Shown here piece by piece: positions 8,949 to 17,031 of a stretch of 64,000 nucleotides of DNA; the stretch's first letter is position 1, and every line of letters starts with the position of its first letter. The position numbers and the translations under genes are program-made. Under the pieces are notes generated by a model, which was not told the origin of the DNA, did not search any database, and worked only from the letters and a program-made list of their open reading frames with translations. This stretch comes from Roseibium sp. MMSF_3412. Its GTDB lineage: Bacteria > Pseudomonadota > Alphaproteobacteria > Rhizobiales > Stappiaceae. The stretch is from positions 124,001 through 188,000 of the forward strand of contig NZ_JASHJI010000009.1 in NCBI RefSeq assembly GCF_030733265.1, read 5' to 3'.

Positions 8949-9658
8949 GCTTCGACCGGGTCGGTTTCGGAATATTCACGCAGACGATCGATATTCTCGA
9001 TGGCGGCGTTGTTCCTGTTAATATGGACACCGACCGTTTTGAGCTTGGAAAAGGATCGGGACAGGCTTTCGGGCTTCATGCCAAGGCGGCCTGCAATCAG
9101 AAACTTGTCATAGGGCAGGGTCACGACACAACTGCCTTCTTCCTGATGACAGAGACCCAAAAGAAACTCGGCAACCCGCTGAGGCCCCGTCTGCGCTTTC
9201 AGTTGCTCCAGTTGAGCAACGAGCGAGTGCAGGTGCGTGAAGGTAGAGGCGAGCACCGACACGGCGATTTCCGGATCCTTTCGCATCGCCTCCAGCAATG
9301 CGACGCTCGGAATGCGCATGACTTCGCAAGCCGTCACAGCTTCCGCGGAGACCGGATAGGCATGTCCGCGGAAGGCGACGGCTTCACCGAAGCTCTCACC
9401 CTTTGCGAATACATTCACCACGGCTTCACCGCCATTCGGCGCAATCCTGTAAAGCTTGACCCAGCCATCGGTGACAATGTGAATGGCGTGGGCGGATTCG
9501 CCCTGAAGGAACAGCGTTTCGCCGCGATCATATTCGCGCCAGCTCGATAAACCGAGCAGCGTTTCCTGTATGTCTTGCGGAAAACTCTGCAGCAGCAACG
9601 AGGTCTGCGCAATTTTGCGGCGGCGTTCGTTCGGCATTTCGTTTGTATCCGGATTCAA
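8930..9658 (-). CDS. Crp/Fnr-family regulator (Dnr/NnrR-like)
   Basis: This transcription factor is the likely activator of nirS and nor. The 242-residue form begins at TTG 9658 with GGAGG 14 nt upstream; ATG 9637 (7 codons in) is an alternative. A cNMP-binding-type beta roll spans about 25-125 and a dimer helix about 130-160. The winged helix has DKFLIAGRLGMKPESLSRSF at 184-203. The recognition helix keeps the FNR-type E..SR (E197, S200, R201), which matches TTGA-type boxes. It lacks the N-terminal cysteine cluster of FNR, so it probably does not carry a 4Fe-4S oxygen sensor; Dnr/NnrR proteins use heme/NO. Confidence 0.9.
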   Translation of the reverse strand: MNPDTNEMPNERRRKIAQTSLLLQSFPQDIQETLLGLSSWREYDRGETLFLQGESAHAIHIVTDGWVKLYRIAPNGGEAVVNVFAKGESFGEAVAFRGHAYPVSAEAVTACEVMRIPSVALLEAMRKDPEIAVSVLASTFTHLHSLVAQLEQLKAQTGPQRVAEFLLGLCHQEEGSCVVTLPYDKFLIAGRLGMKPESLSRSFSKLKTVGVHINRNNAAIENIDRLREYSETDPVEAWHKAQ

Positions 9659-9721
9659 ATGCGTGAACCCGCTCCCTCCCAGATTTGCAACTCAAATTAG
9701 CAGAAAGACGGAACGCGCGAT

Positions 9722-9735
9722 TTGCTCCTGATCAA
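9722..9735. promoter_or_regulatory. FNR-like box upstream of the Crp/Fnr regulator
   Basis: TTGCTCCTGATCAA matches TTGAT-N4-ATCAA at nine of ten defined positions. Its centre is 70.5 bp before the TTG start at 9658, the same offset as in the nirS and norC boxes, which hints at autoregulation. If ATG 9637 is the true start, the distance is 91.5 bp. Confidence 0.5.
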
Positions 9736-9957
9736 AGTCTGTTTCGAAAGTTGGTCCCTTGACCATAGTCATGTCACGCGGCGCTTTCCGCCGCTAGGGT
9801 CCTTGCCAGTCGGCAAAGAGGCTCTTCGTGAAGAACCCGGATTCGGTCAGGTCATGGTGTAAGGCCATTTAGGCGCATCCCGGGCTTTTTGCCGCGATCA
9901 ATGATGCCATCGAAAGTCTTGTTTGGTCGCCTTTTCGAGGCCAAAGGTGGCCGGAGC

Positions 9958-9989
9958 AGCCGGGCGAAGTCAGCTGACTTGGCCCGGCT
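9958..9989. repeat. palindromic element
   Basis: A perfect 14-bp palindrome, AAGTCAGCTGACTT (9967-9980), is extended on both sides by AGCCGGGC arms with a single G:G mismatch, giving a 32-bp near-perfect inverted repeat. It has no T-run and is not next to a stop codon, so it looks more like a dispersed REP-type element than a terminator. Confidence 0.6.
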
Positions 9990-10275
9990 CAGCTTTCGTC
10001 TGTTTCCTCGGGCCGCAGAAATGGCGGCCAATGAAAAAGGAAGGCCAGGGAACAACGTGAGAGTTCTGATTGCGTTGTCGTTGGGTTTTCCCGTTCATGA
10101 AGAAATCCGGTGCACCGTCAGTTCCTCCGGTTTGCACCTGCTTCTGCGCAGTTGGTCTGGTTTGGAACCGCAGAGTCGCAAGTTCGAACTAGAATCAACT
10201 TTGATGGGTGTTTTGTGGGGCGCGGAACGTAAGAAAGAAAATATACTAGCAACAACATACACTTGAAAAATAAAA

Positions 10276-10365
10276 TGGCGGTGAGGGTGGGATTCGAACC
10301 CACGGTACGCTCTCACGCACGGCGGTTTTCAAGACCGCTGCCTTAAACCACTCGGCCACCTCACC
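10276..10365 (-). tRNA. tRNA-Ser (anticodon TGA)
   Basis: The minus strand reads GGTGAGG at the 5' acceptor, pairing with CCTCACC before discriminator G and an encoded CCA (10276-10278). The anticodon loop CTTGAAA gives anticodon TGA, which reads UCA-type serine codons. A long variable arm (CGTGCGTGAGAGCGTACC) and the T-arm GGTTCGAATCC confirm a class II serine tRNA of 90 nt. Confidence 0.97.
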
Positions 10366-10510
10366 AATGCAGCCTGCGCGCGTAAGCGCGACCGCAACGG
10401 TCCCCGTTTCCTTTGTCTTGAACGGAAAGTCAAGAGCCGGTTCGGCGCCCGGCGGCAAATTCGGAAAAATCGTGTGGAACGCTGAAGGGCTGCGGAGGGG
10501 TATCTTTGGC

Positions 10511-10570
10511 ATGTTCCGGTGCCGGGCGCTTGGGTTGGGTAGGGCAGGGTGCGCGACGGCACCGGAACAT
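10511..10570. repeat. long inverted repeat with 13-bp arms
   Basis: ATGTTCCGGTGCC (10511-10523) is exactly complementary to GGCACCGGAACAT (10558-10570) across a 34-nt G-rich loop. It lies upstream of the tRNA-Ser gene and is not attached to any visible coding region. Confidence 0.6.
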
Positions 10571-10583
10571 AACCAAAGTGAGG

Positions 10584-10626
10584 GGCCGCCGGTCCGGTGT
10601 CGTGGGCAGGGTTTGAACCGGCGGCC
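10584..10626. repeat. inverted repeat with 10-bp GC-rich arms
   Basis: GGCCGCCGGT (10584-10593) pairs with ACCGGCGGCC (10617-10626) around a 23-nt loop. It follows the previous inverted repeat by 13 bp, giving two hairpins in series without a T-run. Confidence 0.55.
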
Positions 10627-10710
10627 AAAGCTGGAGGTGGGATCCAGCATTGCTGTGACAGGGCGGTCATCAGCAATGAACACACACTAGGACGATCCGC
10701 AGTCAGCCGA

Positions 10711-10726
10711 TGTGACCTACGTCACA
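10711..10726. promoter_or_regulatory. CRP/FNR-superfamily palindrome TGTGA-N6-TCACA
   Basis: TGTGACCTACGTCACA is a perfect match to the CRP-type consensus. It lies 357 bp upstream of rlpA and 346 bp upstream (minus-strand sense) of tRNA-Ser. The target gene is unclear. Confidence 0.5.
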
Positions 10727-11082
10727 ACCTGATCATTTGACGAATTTTTGTAGACTGTCACTTGTCTGCAACAATTCCGGCGATGCGCAAAACATATGTT
10801 TTTCAGAAACTTACCGCAGCGGAATGCAATCAGAAGGCCAGCACGACGGCAAAACCTGTGGCGGGCAGCAAAAGGTTGCGACTGGAGCCTCGACGGCACG
10901 TTTACTTTGCAGTAAGACACTTGCGATTAAACAGGCTGGATGTCTGAGACGTGCCGCGGGGGCAGTGCGTCAGCGGGATAAAAACCGACAGGCAAGAAAA
11001 GTAGCCTGGAACCGGCCAGTGTTGGGCCGGAGTATCGCGTGAGCTACGGGGCCGCCAGCGCGTTTATGAGTAGGACGGCAGG

Positions 11083-12201
11083 ATGCAAGGGATGGGCGTA
11101 GATACTTGCCGGTTGGCAGGAACGTCTTCGGGGAAGAATTGCAGCGGATCGAAGGATCTTGAAGCCGGGGGAAGCTGGAAGCAGCTTCGCGCGGCCTTGA
11201 TCACGTTTGCAGCCGTATCGTTCGTCGCTGCCTGCAGCTCCGCACCTGAAAAACCCAAGGCCAAGTTCAGCCCGGAAAAATACGGCGTCAAAGCCAGCCC
11301 GCGCATGGTTGCGGCCGGTAAGCCCGTGCCCAAGGGCGGCGGTCGTTACGTGATCGGCAAGAAATACAAGATTGCCGGCAAATGGTATTATCCCGAACAC
11401 GATCCGAACTACAAGAAAACGGGTCTCGCCTCCTGGTATGGCCCGACGTTCCATGGCCGGAAAACGGCTAATGGCGAAATTTTCGACCGCAACGCCCTGA
11501 CAGCCGCGCATACGACCATGCCGCTGCCGTCTTATGCCCGCGTGACGAATACGTCAAACGGTCGCTCCATGATTGTACGCGTCAACGACCGCGGCCCGTT
11601 CCACGGCAACCGCGTCATCGACCTGTCTGAGCGTGTCGCGACAATGCTGGGCACGAAATCCGCCGGTGTCGGAAAGGTCAAGGTCGAATATGTCGGCCGT
11701 GCTCCGCTCCACGGTCAGGACGAAGAATACCTGATGGCGTCCTTCAGCGGCCCGGGCTCGGTCGCACCGGGAGCATCGCGTCCGGGTACCCTGATCGCCC
11801 AGGTACCGGCTGAACTCATTTACGGCAAGGTGCCGGCACCCAAGGCACGGCCCTATCTTTCCGCAACGACGGTTGCATCGGCAAAACGCGGTCAAGCCGG
11901 TGTCGCGGTTGCCGCATATGACCCGGCAATCGCGTTTGAAGCCGGAAACCCGACCATCAAGGTCGCTTCGAACAATCGTTTCCAGCGGACGACCGGGTCA
12001 CTCTCGTCCAGCTATGCGCCGGCAAACAAGCCGATGCGCGTTCCGTTCCCGGGTTCTGCAGACAGTTTCCTCGCCGGCAGCGCAATTTCTTCCTACACGG
12101 CGAACCAGCGCGTCTCAGGAGCTCACGCGGTCTTGTCCACAACGGCGTCACAAGGCCTTTCCATGCGTCAGCTGGCTGCTACAATCCCTTCGGGCAACTA
12201 G
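11083..12201 (+). CDS. rlpA: RlpA-like septal ring lytic transglycosylase lipoprotein
   Basis: RlpA proteins are outer-membrane lipoproteins with a double-psi beta-barrel that cleave peptidoglycan lacking stem peptides and help daughter-cell separation. The 372-residue product has a lipobox FVAAC with Cys51 as the lipidated residue, after an unusually long n-region. The RlpA domain spans about residues 105-195 (GLASWYGPTFHGRKTANGE, RVNDRGPF..RVIDLS). The remainder is low-complexity Ala/Pro/Ser. I see no C-terminal SPOR domain, unlike E. coli RlpA. ATG 11083 has AGGACGGCAGG upstream; a later start closer to the hydrophobic core is possible. Confidence 0.88.
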   Translation: MQGMGVDTCRLAGTSSGKNCSGSKDLEAGGSWKQLRAALITFAAVSFVAACSSAPEKPKAKFSPEKYGVKASPRMVAAGKPVPKGGGRYVIGKKYKIAGKWYYPEHDPNYKKTGLASWYGPTFHGRKTANGEIFDRNALTAAHTTMPLPSYARVTNTSNGRSMIVRVNDRGPFHGNRVIDLSERVATMLGTKSAGVGKVKVEYVGRAPLHGQDEEYLMASFSGPGSVAPGASRPGTLIAQVPAELIYGKVPAPKARPYLSATTVASAKRGQAGVAVAAYDPAIAFEAGNPTIKVASNNRFQRTTGSLSSSYAPANKPMRVPFPGSADSFLAGSAISSYTANQRVSGAHAVLSTTASQGLSMRQLAATIPSGN

Positions 12202-12254
12202 CAACCGGATGATTTGAACGCTTTGCCCGTTGACCTTTGAAAGGAAGCGGCAGG

Positions 12255-13448
12255 GTGATCAGTCAACCCGTTTCAGCATCGTTCAATCGCGTGAGAGCGG
12301 CACTCGTTTCTGCCGCCTTGATGTCCGCAACGGCCGGGATGCCCGGGCTGGCACACGCGGTTGAATCCATTGTCACAAAGGCTCCAAAAGCCTTTTTGCT
12401 GGAGCCTGAATCCGGCACCGTTCTCTATTCGAAAGCACCTGACGAGCCTTTCACTCCGGGTTCACTCGTCAAGGTCATGACCGCGGCGACCATCTTCCAG
12501 CTCCTCAAGGACGGAGAGGCGCAGCCGGACCAGCTCTGCAATGTCAGCGAACACGCCTGGCGTACGGGCGGCGCTCCCTCGCGCAGGTCGACCATGTTTG
12601 CGGCCATCAAGTCGGACATCGCGATAGAGGATCTTCTGAAAGGCTTACTTGTTCACAACGCCAACGATGCGGCGATCGTCCTTGCCGAGTGCATAGACGG
12701 CTCGGAAGAGGCCTTCGCGCAGCGGATGACGGAGCATGCCGCGTCTCTTGGAATGACGGCCAGCACGTTCTCGAACCCGACCGGCTATGACGATGCGCCC
12801 AATACAACAACCGTACGTGACCAGGCGCGGCTTGCCGAATATGTTGTCGAAGAGCATCCGGATCTCTACGACCTTTTCTCTATTCCGGAATTTACCTGGA
12901 ACAAGATCTTTCAGCGCAACAAGAACCCGTTGCTGGGTGAAATCAGGAATCTTGACGGACTGGGTGGCGGCAACCACCCGGAGGATGGCTTTTCGGGCCT
13001 TGCCTCGGTGGACCGCAACGGGCGCCGGATCATTGCGGCCGTCGCCGGTCTCAACTCCGACAAGCACCGGCTGCAATCGCTCAACGAGGTCATCGGCGGC
13101 GCCTGGGAATTCTATGCCATCAAGACGATCTACCCGGCGGGCGAAAAGATCGCCGACGGACGCGTTTATGGTGGGGTCGAAGGCACGGTGCCCCTTGTGG
13201 CAAAGTCGGACGTCGACGTTCTGCTAGCCCGCGGCGGCAGCCTCGACTACCGGCTGCGTGTTGTCTACGACGGCCCGCTGGCCGCCCCGGTTACCAAGGG
13301 AATGCCGGCGGGGGAACTGCGCGTCATCGGCAAGGAAGGCGTTGTCTATCGGGCACCGCTTGTCACGGGCGCTGATGTCCCCGAAGGCACACTGATGAAC
13401 CGTGCAATGGACGGTCTGCAGGAACTGTTGTTCGGCTGGATCGGATAA
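12255..13448 (+). CDS. D-alanyl-D-alanine carboxypeptidase family (S11) with altered motifs
   Basis: This is a class C low-molecular-mass penicillin-binding protein expected to trim peptidoglycan pentapeptides in the periplasm. The 397-residue form starts at GTG 12255 with AAGGA about 9 nt upstream (TTG 12237 is an alternative) and has a signal peptide ending near AHA-35. The nucleophile motif SLVK (Ser70, Lys73) is intact. The usual SxN motif reads NAN at 135-137, and the usual KTG reads GGG at 237-239 (DGLGGGNH). A C-terminal beta domain of the PBP5 type follows. It sits between rlpA and tmk, a common alphaproteobacterial position for dac genes. Activity cannot be assumed. Confidence 0.85.
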   Translation: MISQPVSASFNRVRAALVSAALMSATAGMPGLAHAVESIVTKAPKAFLLEPESGTVLYSKAPDEPFTPGSLVKVMTAATIFQLLKDGEAQPDQLCNVSEHAWRTGGAPSRRSTMFAAIKSDIAIEDLLKGLLVHNANDAAIVLAECIDGSEEAFAQRMTEHAASLGMTASTFSNPTGYDDAPNTTTVRDQARLAEYVVEEHPDLYDLFSIPEFTWNKIFQRNKNPLLGEIRNLDGLGGGNHPEDGFSGLASVDRNGRRIIAAVAGLNSDKHRLQSLNEVIGGAWEFYAIKTIYPAGEKIADGRVYGGVEGTVPLVAKSDVDVLLARGGSLDYRLRVVYDGPLAAPVTKGMPAGELRVIGKEGVVYRAPLVTGADVPEGTLMNRAMDGLQELLFGWIG

Positions 13449-13568
13449 GTCCCCAGAAGCGTGCGGCAGATGGCAATTCCCTGTTTGAATGCATCGCGAA
13501 TGCCGGGTAACAGTTGCTGAACAAGGGCGCGGCCCCGGAAAAGCCGGCCTGAAGGAGACGGGAAGAGC

Positions 13569-14255
13569 TTGTCAGGACATTTCATAACCTTCGAAGGCGG
13601 AGAGGGGGCGGGCAAGTCGACGCAGATCGCCCGTCTGAAAGCGTTTTTGGAAAGCAGCGGCAAGTCGGTTGTCGTCACGCGCGAACCGGGCGGATCGCCG
13701 GGCGCGGAAAAAATCCGGTCCCTGTTGTTGTCGGGCGGCGCAAAGGAGCACGGGCCCCGCGCAGAAGCCATGCTGTTCGCTGCAGCCCGTGCGGATCATG
13801 TCGATGCGACGATCAAACCCGCGCTTGAGAGAGGAGACTGGGTGCTGTGCGACAGATACTCCGACTCCACCCGCGTCTATCAGGGCGAAGCAGGCGTTGA
13901 GCAGGACTATCTGAAGCTTCTGGAACTTGCCGCCGTTGCGGGTCTGCGGCCGGATATGACCCTCCTGATCGATGTGCCGCCAAAGATCGGCCTGAGCCGT
14001 GTCGCCAAACGATCCGAGACCGACGACAGCGGCGGTCCCGACCGGTTTGAGGATGAAGCCGTCGCCGTCCACGAACGGCGCCGAAAGATGTTTCTGCAAC
14101 TGGCCCTGGATGAAGCCTACAGGTTCACGATCGTTGATGGCTCGCGCGATGAGGACTTTGTCGAACGCGAAGTCCGCCAGGCGGTGCTGAACACATTTCC
14201 GGAGGAATTCGACATCGACGCCGCCGACATGGCAACCGCGGACAGGCCGTTCTGA
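13569..14255 (+). CDS. tmk: thymidylate kinase
   Basis: Tmk phosphorylates dTMP to dTDP with ATP, an essential step in dTTP synthesis. The 228-residue protein has the P-loop GGEGAGKST at 10-18, the DRYSDST motif around residues 97-103 and a lid region near residue 150. The start is TTG 13569, within reach of GGAG and in register with the family N-terminus (SGHFITFEG). Its stop overlaps the holB start (TGATG), so the two are translationally coupled. dTMP kinase beside holB is a conserved bacterial arrangement. Confidence 0.95.
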   Translation: MSGHFITFEGGEGAGKSTQIARLKAFLESSGKSVVVTREPGGSPGAEKIRSLLLSGGAKEHGPRAEAMLFAAARADHVDATIKPALERGDWVLCDRYSDSTRVYQGEAGVEQDYLKLLELAAVAGLRPDMTLLIDVPPKIGLSRVAKRSETDDSGGPDRFEDEAVAVHERRRKMFLQLALDEAYRFTIVDGSRDEDFVEREVRQAVLNTFPEEFDIDAADMATADRPF

Positions 14256-15316
14256 TGGCGCGCAGGAACGAGCCTGTCGAGGTGCCGGAAGTCGACGCAC
14301 TGCCCGGTTATCCGCTGCCGAATGAACAGACGCGTCTCGTTGGGCACAGGGCGACCGAACGGTCTCTACTGGATGCCTACCGCTCGGAGCGCCTCCATCA
14401 CGCCTGGATCCTCGGGGGCGCCAAGGGAATCGGCAAGGCGACCCTTGCATTCCGGTTCGCGAAATTCATCGTCGCCAACCCGGACCGGTTCGGCCCGGAA
14501 GTCGCCGCGGCAAACGATCTCTCGGTGGCGGAAGATCATCCGGTGCTGCGGCAGGTGGCCGCCGGCGGGCACCCGAACATTCTGCATCTGCGCAGGCCAT
14601 GGGACGAAAAATCGAAACGGTTCAAGTCGGATCTCCCGGTAGACGAGGTGCGAAGGACGGTTTCCTTCTTCGGAACGACAGCTTCGGCGAAAGCCTGGCG
14701 GATCTGCATCGTGGATGCCGCTGACGACATGAATGCGAGTTCCGCAAACGCGCTCCTGAAGATACTCGAGGAACCGCCTGAGCGATGCCTGTTTCTTGTT
14801 CTGAGCCACGCACCGGGACGCCTTCTGCCGACCATACGTTCCAGATGCCGGCGTCTCGGCATGGACGCGCTTGCCCCGGACGAGATTGCCGAGGGACTGC
14901 GTGTGCTCGGCGTGGATGCTCTGCCCGCATCCGCTGACCTGAATGAACTCGCAATCACGGCCGACGGAAGCTTGCGGTCGGCCATATCACTTTTGTCCGG
15001 CGACGGGCTCGCGATCGCAAAAGGGCTCCGGCGCCTGGCCGACGAGGCCGCACAGTTGGATCTTTCCGCGGTTCATGCGCTCGCGGACCTGGTAGCGGCA
15101 CGGGGTCAGACTGATAACTGGCTGAATTTTCAGCATGTTCTTGAGCGTTTGTGTCACGAGCGCATGCGACGGGATGTCCAGGCCGGTGTCCAGTCAGCCT
15201 ATCGCCACGTCGAACTCTGGGAAAAGGCCAATACCGCGATCCGGGATGCGGACGCCCTCAATCTCGACCGGAAACAAGTGGTGCTCGACTTTTTCTTTGC
15301 GTTGCGCGCAGCCTGA
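14255..15316 (+). CDS. holB: DNA polymerase III subunit delta'
   Basis: Delta' is the stator of the clamp-loader complex that places the sliding clamp on DNA. The 353-residue product has the AAA+ clamp-loader fold: HHAWILGGAKGIGKATLAFRF (a P-loop-like motif), VDEVRR, the sensor/Walker B-like region CIVDAADDMN..SANALLKILEEPP and SRCRRL. It overlaps tmk by one base. In related genomes metG often follows, but here the TatD-type gene follows after 75 bp and no metG is seen. Confidence 0.93.
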   Translation: MARRNEPVEVPEVDALPGYPLPNEQTRLVGHRATERSLLDAYRSERLHHAWILGGAKGIGKATLAFRFAKFIVANPDRFGPEVAAANDLSVAEDHPVLRQVAAGGHPNILHLRRPWDEKSKRFKSDLPVDEVRRTVSFFGTTASAKAWRICIVDAADDMNASSANALLKILEEPPERCLFLVLSHAPGRLLPTIRSRCRRLGMDALAPDEIAEGLRVLGVDALPASADLNELAITADGSLRSAISLLSGDGLAIAKGLRRLADEAAQLDLSAVHALADLVAARGQTDNWLNFQHVLERLCHERMRRDVQAGVQSAYRHVELWEKANTAIRDADALNLDRKQVVLDFFFALRAA

Positions 15317-15391
15317 GCGGATCCGCTCTTGGGAAATAACCGGTTTCCGGCTATCAAGGCGCGCCGAACAGTCTCGCTTCCAGGATCCTTT

Positions 15392-16198
15392 ATGCTCGTC
15401 GACAGTCATTGCCACCTCGATTTTCCCGATTTCGACAACGAACGGGATGACCTGATCTCCCGGGCGCATGCTGCCGGCGTCGATCTCATGGTCACGATCT
15501 GCACCCATATCCGCAAGTTCGACCGGATCAGGGCGATCGCGGAGGCTTATGACGAGGTCTACTGCTCCGTTGGCACGCATCCCCACAATGCCGGCGTTGA
15601 ACGCGGTATTCCGGCCGAAGAGATCGTTTCACTGGCAGCACATCCGAAAGTCGTTGCGATCGGCGAAGCCGGCCTGGACTATTTCTACGACAAGGCTCCG
15701 CGCGACGCACAGGCCGAAGGGCTGCGCACGCATATCGAGGCCGCGCGGCAGACTGGCCTGCCTCTCGTCATCCATGCGCGCGATGCCGACGACGACATGG
15801 CCGCGATCCTGCGCGATGAAATGGGGAAGGGGGCCTTCCCTGCTCTCCTGCACTGTTTTTCATCCGGACGAGACCTGGCACTTACGGGCATTGAACTCGG
15901 CCTTTATGTTTCCTTTTCCGGCATCCTGACTTTCAAGAAATCAGAGGAACTGCGCGCAATCGCGCGGGACTTGCCGGCAGACAGGCTTCTGGTTGAGACC
16001 GACGCGCCCTATCTGGCGCCGCAGCCCCGGCGCGGCAAACGCAACGAACCGGCGTACACGGCCATGACAGCGGCGGTTCTCGCCGAAACACGGGGCGTTT
16101 CCGAAGAAGAGATGGCGCGTCAAACGACAGAGAATTTCTTCCGTCTCTTTCAGAAGGTTCCAAGACCGGCCGGATTCGAGAGGACCGCACCGCAATGA
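15392..16198 (+). CDS. TatD-family metal-dependent hydrolase (DNase)
   Basis: TatD proteins are TIM-barrel metal-dependent 3'-5' exonucleases with roles in DNA repair and RNA quality control. The 268-residue form starts MLVDSHCHLDFP with the metal-binding HxH at residues 6-8. Other family sites are GTHPHN, GEAGLDYFYD, VIHARDADDD, LLHCFSSG and the C-terminal ETDAPYLAP. ATG 15392 is chosen because the HCH motif should lie near the N-terminus; an upstream extension to 15329 adds an unrelated Arg-rich stretch. ATGA overlap with the next gene suggests coupling. Confidence 0.93.
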   Translation: MLVDSHCHLDFPDFDNERDDLISRAHAAGVDLMVTICTHIRKFDRIRAIAEAYDEVYCSVGTHPHNAGVERGIPAEEIVSLAAHPKVVAIGEAGLDYFYDKAPRDAQAEGLRTHIEAARQTGLPLVIHARDADDDMAAILRDEMGKGAFPALLHCFSSGRDLALTGIELGLYVSFSGILTFKKSEELRAIARDLPADRLLVETDAPYLAPQPRRGKRNEPAYTAMTAAVLAETRGVSEEEMARQTTENFFRLFQKVPRPAGFERTAPQ

Positions 16199-17031
16199 GC
16201 GTCCGCCTGACGATCCTCGGCTGCGGATCTTCCGCGGGCGTGCCGCGCATCGGGAATGACTGGGGTGTCTGTGATCCGAATGAGCCAAGAAACCGCAGGA
16301 TGCGCTGCTCGCTGCTGGTTGAAAAACGGGGCGAATACGGATGTACGACCGTCCTGATCGACACCGGGCCGGACCTGCGTGAACAGATGCTGAAAACGAA
16401 TGTCAGCCACGTCGACGCGGTGCTCTATACACATGCACACGCCGACCACTTGCACGGGATCGATGACCTGCGCGCCTTCTGGCTGCTCAGCCGCCGCCGG
16501 ACGCCGGTCTACATGGACGATGAAACGTACCAGCGCGCACTGGAAGCCTTCCGCTACTGTTTCGAAAAGCCGGACGGATCAAACTATCCGCCGATACTCG
16601 AGCGTCGTTCCGTCGAACAGGGCACGTCCGTCGAAATCGTCGGAGACGGCGGCACACTGACATTTGAGCCGATTGCAGTCACCCATGGTGACATAGATGC
16701 GCTCGGTTACAGGGTAGACGACGCGGCGTATATTCCAGATGTATCTGACATATCAGAAACATCTCTCAATAGACTGAAAAATTTGAATTTTCTCATTTTG
16801 GACTGCCTCCGTCGAACACCGCATCCAAGCCATTTCTGCCTCGAGGATTCGCTGGAATGGACCGAGAGGATTGCGCCGAAAAATGCGGTTTTCACGAACC
16901 TGCATTGCGATCTCGACTATGCGGAGTTGAGCCGCGAACTGCCGGAAACGATCCAGCCTGCCTATGACGGGCTGCAGATCGATCTGACAGCGCTGGAAGA
17001 CGCAACCGGTCCCGTGAGACATGGCGGGTAA
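16195..17031 (+). CDS. PhnP-like metallo-beta-lactamase-fold hydrolase
   Basis: This 278-residue cytoplasmic enzyme has the metallo-beta-lactamase signature THAHADHLHG at 79-88, an N-terminal LGCGSSAGVPRIG strand motif and a late metal-ligand region NLHCDLDY. The phosphodiesterase PhnP, which acts on cyclic phosphates, is the nearest characterised family. Its constant position after tatD in this lineage, rather than with phn genes, makes a general nucleotide-phosphodiesterase role more likely. It overlaps tatD by 4 bp and recX by 11 bp. Confidence 0.9.
   Translation: MSVRLTILGCGSSAGVPRIGNDWGVCDPNEPRNRRMRCSLLVEKRGEYGCTTVLIDTGPDLREQMLKTNVSHVDAVLYTHAHADHLHGIDDLRAFWLLSRRRTPVYMDDETYQRALEAFRYCFEKPDGSNYPPILERRSVEQGTSVEIVGDGGTLTFEPIAVTHGDIDALGYRVDDAAYIPDVSDISETSLNRLKNLNFLILDCLRRTPHPSHFCLEDSLEWTERIAPKNAVFTNLHCDLDYAELSRELPETIQPAYDGLQIDLTALEDATGPVRHGG

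Larger units (their letters stand above)
9659..10275. other. 617-bp intergenic region between regulator and tRNA-Ser
   Basis: I see no convincing gene. The stretch holds the putative FNR-like box (9722-9735), a weaker TTGAC-N4-GTCAT half-palindrome at 9759-9772 and a 32-bp palindromic element (9958-9989). Open frames here show low-complexity Arg/Ser composition on both strands and resemble nothing known to me. Confidence 0.6.
10366..11082. other. 717-bp gap between tRNA-Ser and rlpA
   Basis: No gene is supported here. The gap contains two hairpin-forming inverted repeats (10511-10570 and 10584-10626), a perfect CRP-type palindrome (10711-10726) and a long-range inverted pair, CGGCACGT at 10894-10901 with ACGTGCCG at 10949-10956. 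A small RNA or the rlpA leader could lie here, but nothing proves it. Confidence 0.5.

Noticed and set aside
9889..10266. 125-codon frame in the intergenic region near the tRNA
   Set aside because: It spans the 32-bp palindrome, and its composition (Arg/Ser/Leu) looks non-coding.
10246..10683. 145-codon minus-strand frame over the tRNA-Ser gene
   Set aside because: It runs through the tRNA and the hairpins upstream; no ribosome-binding site or homology is seen.
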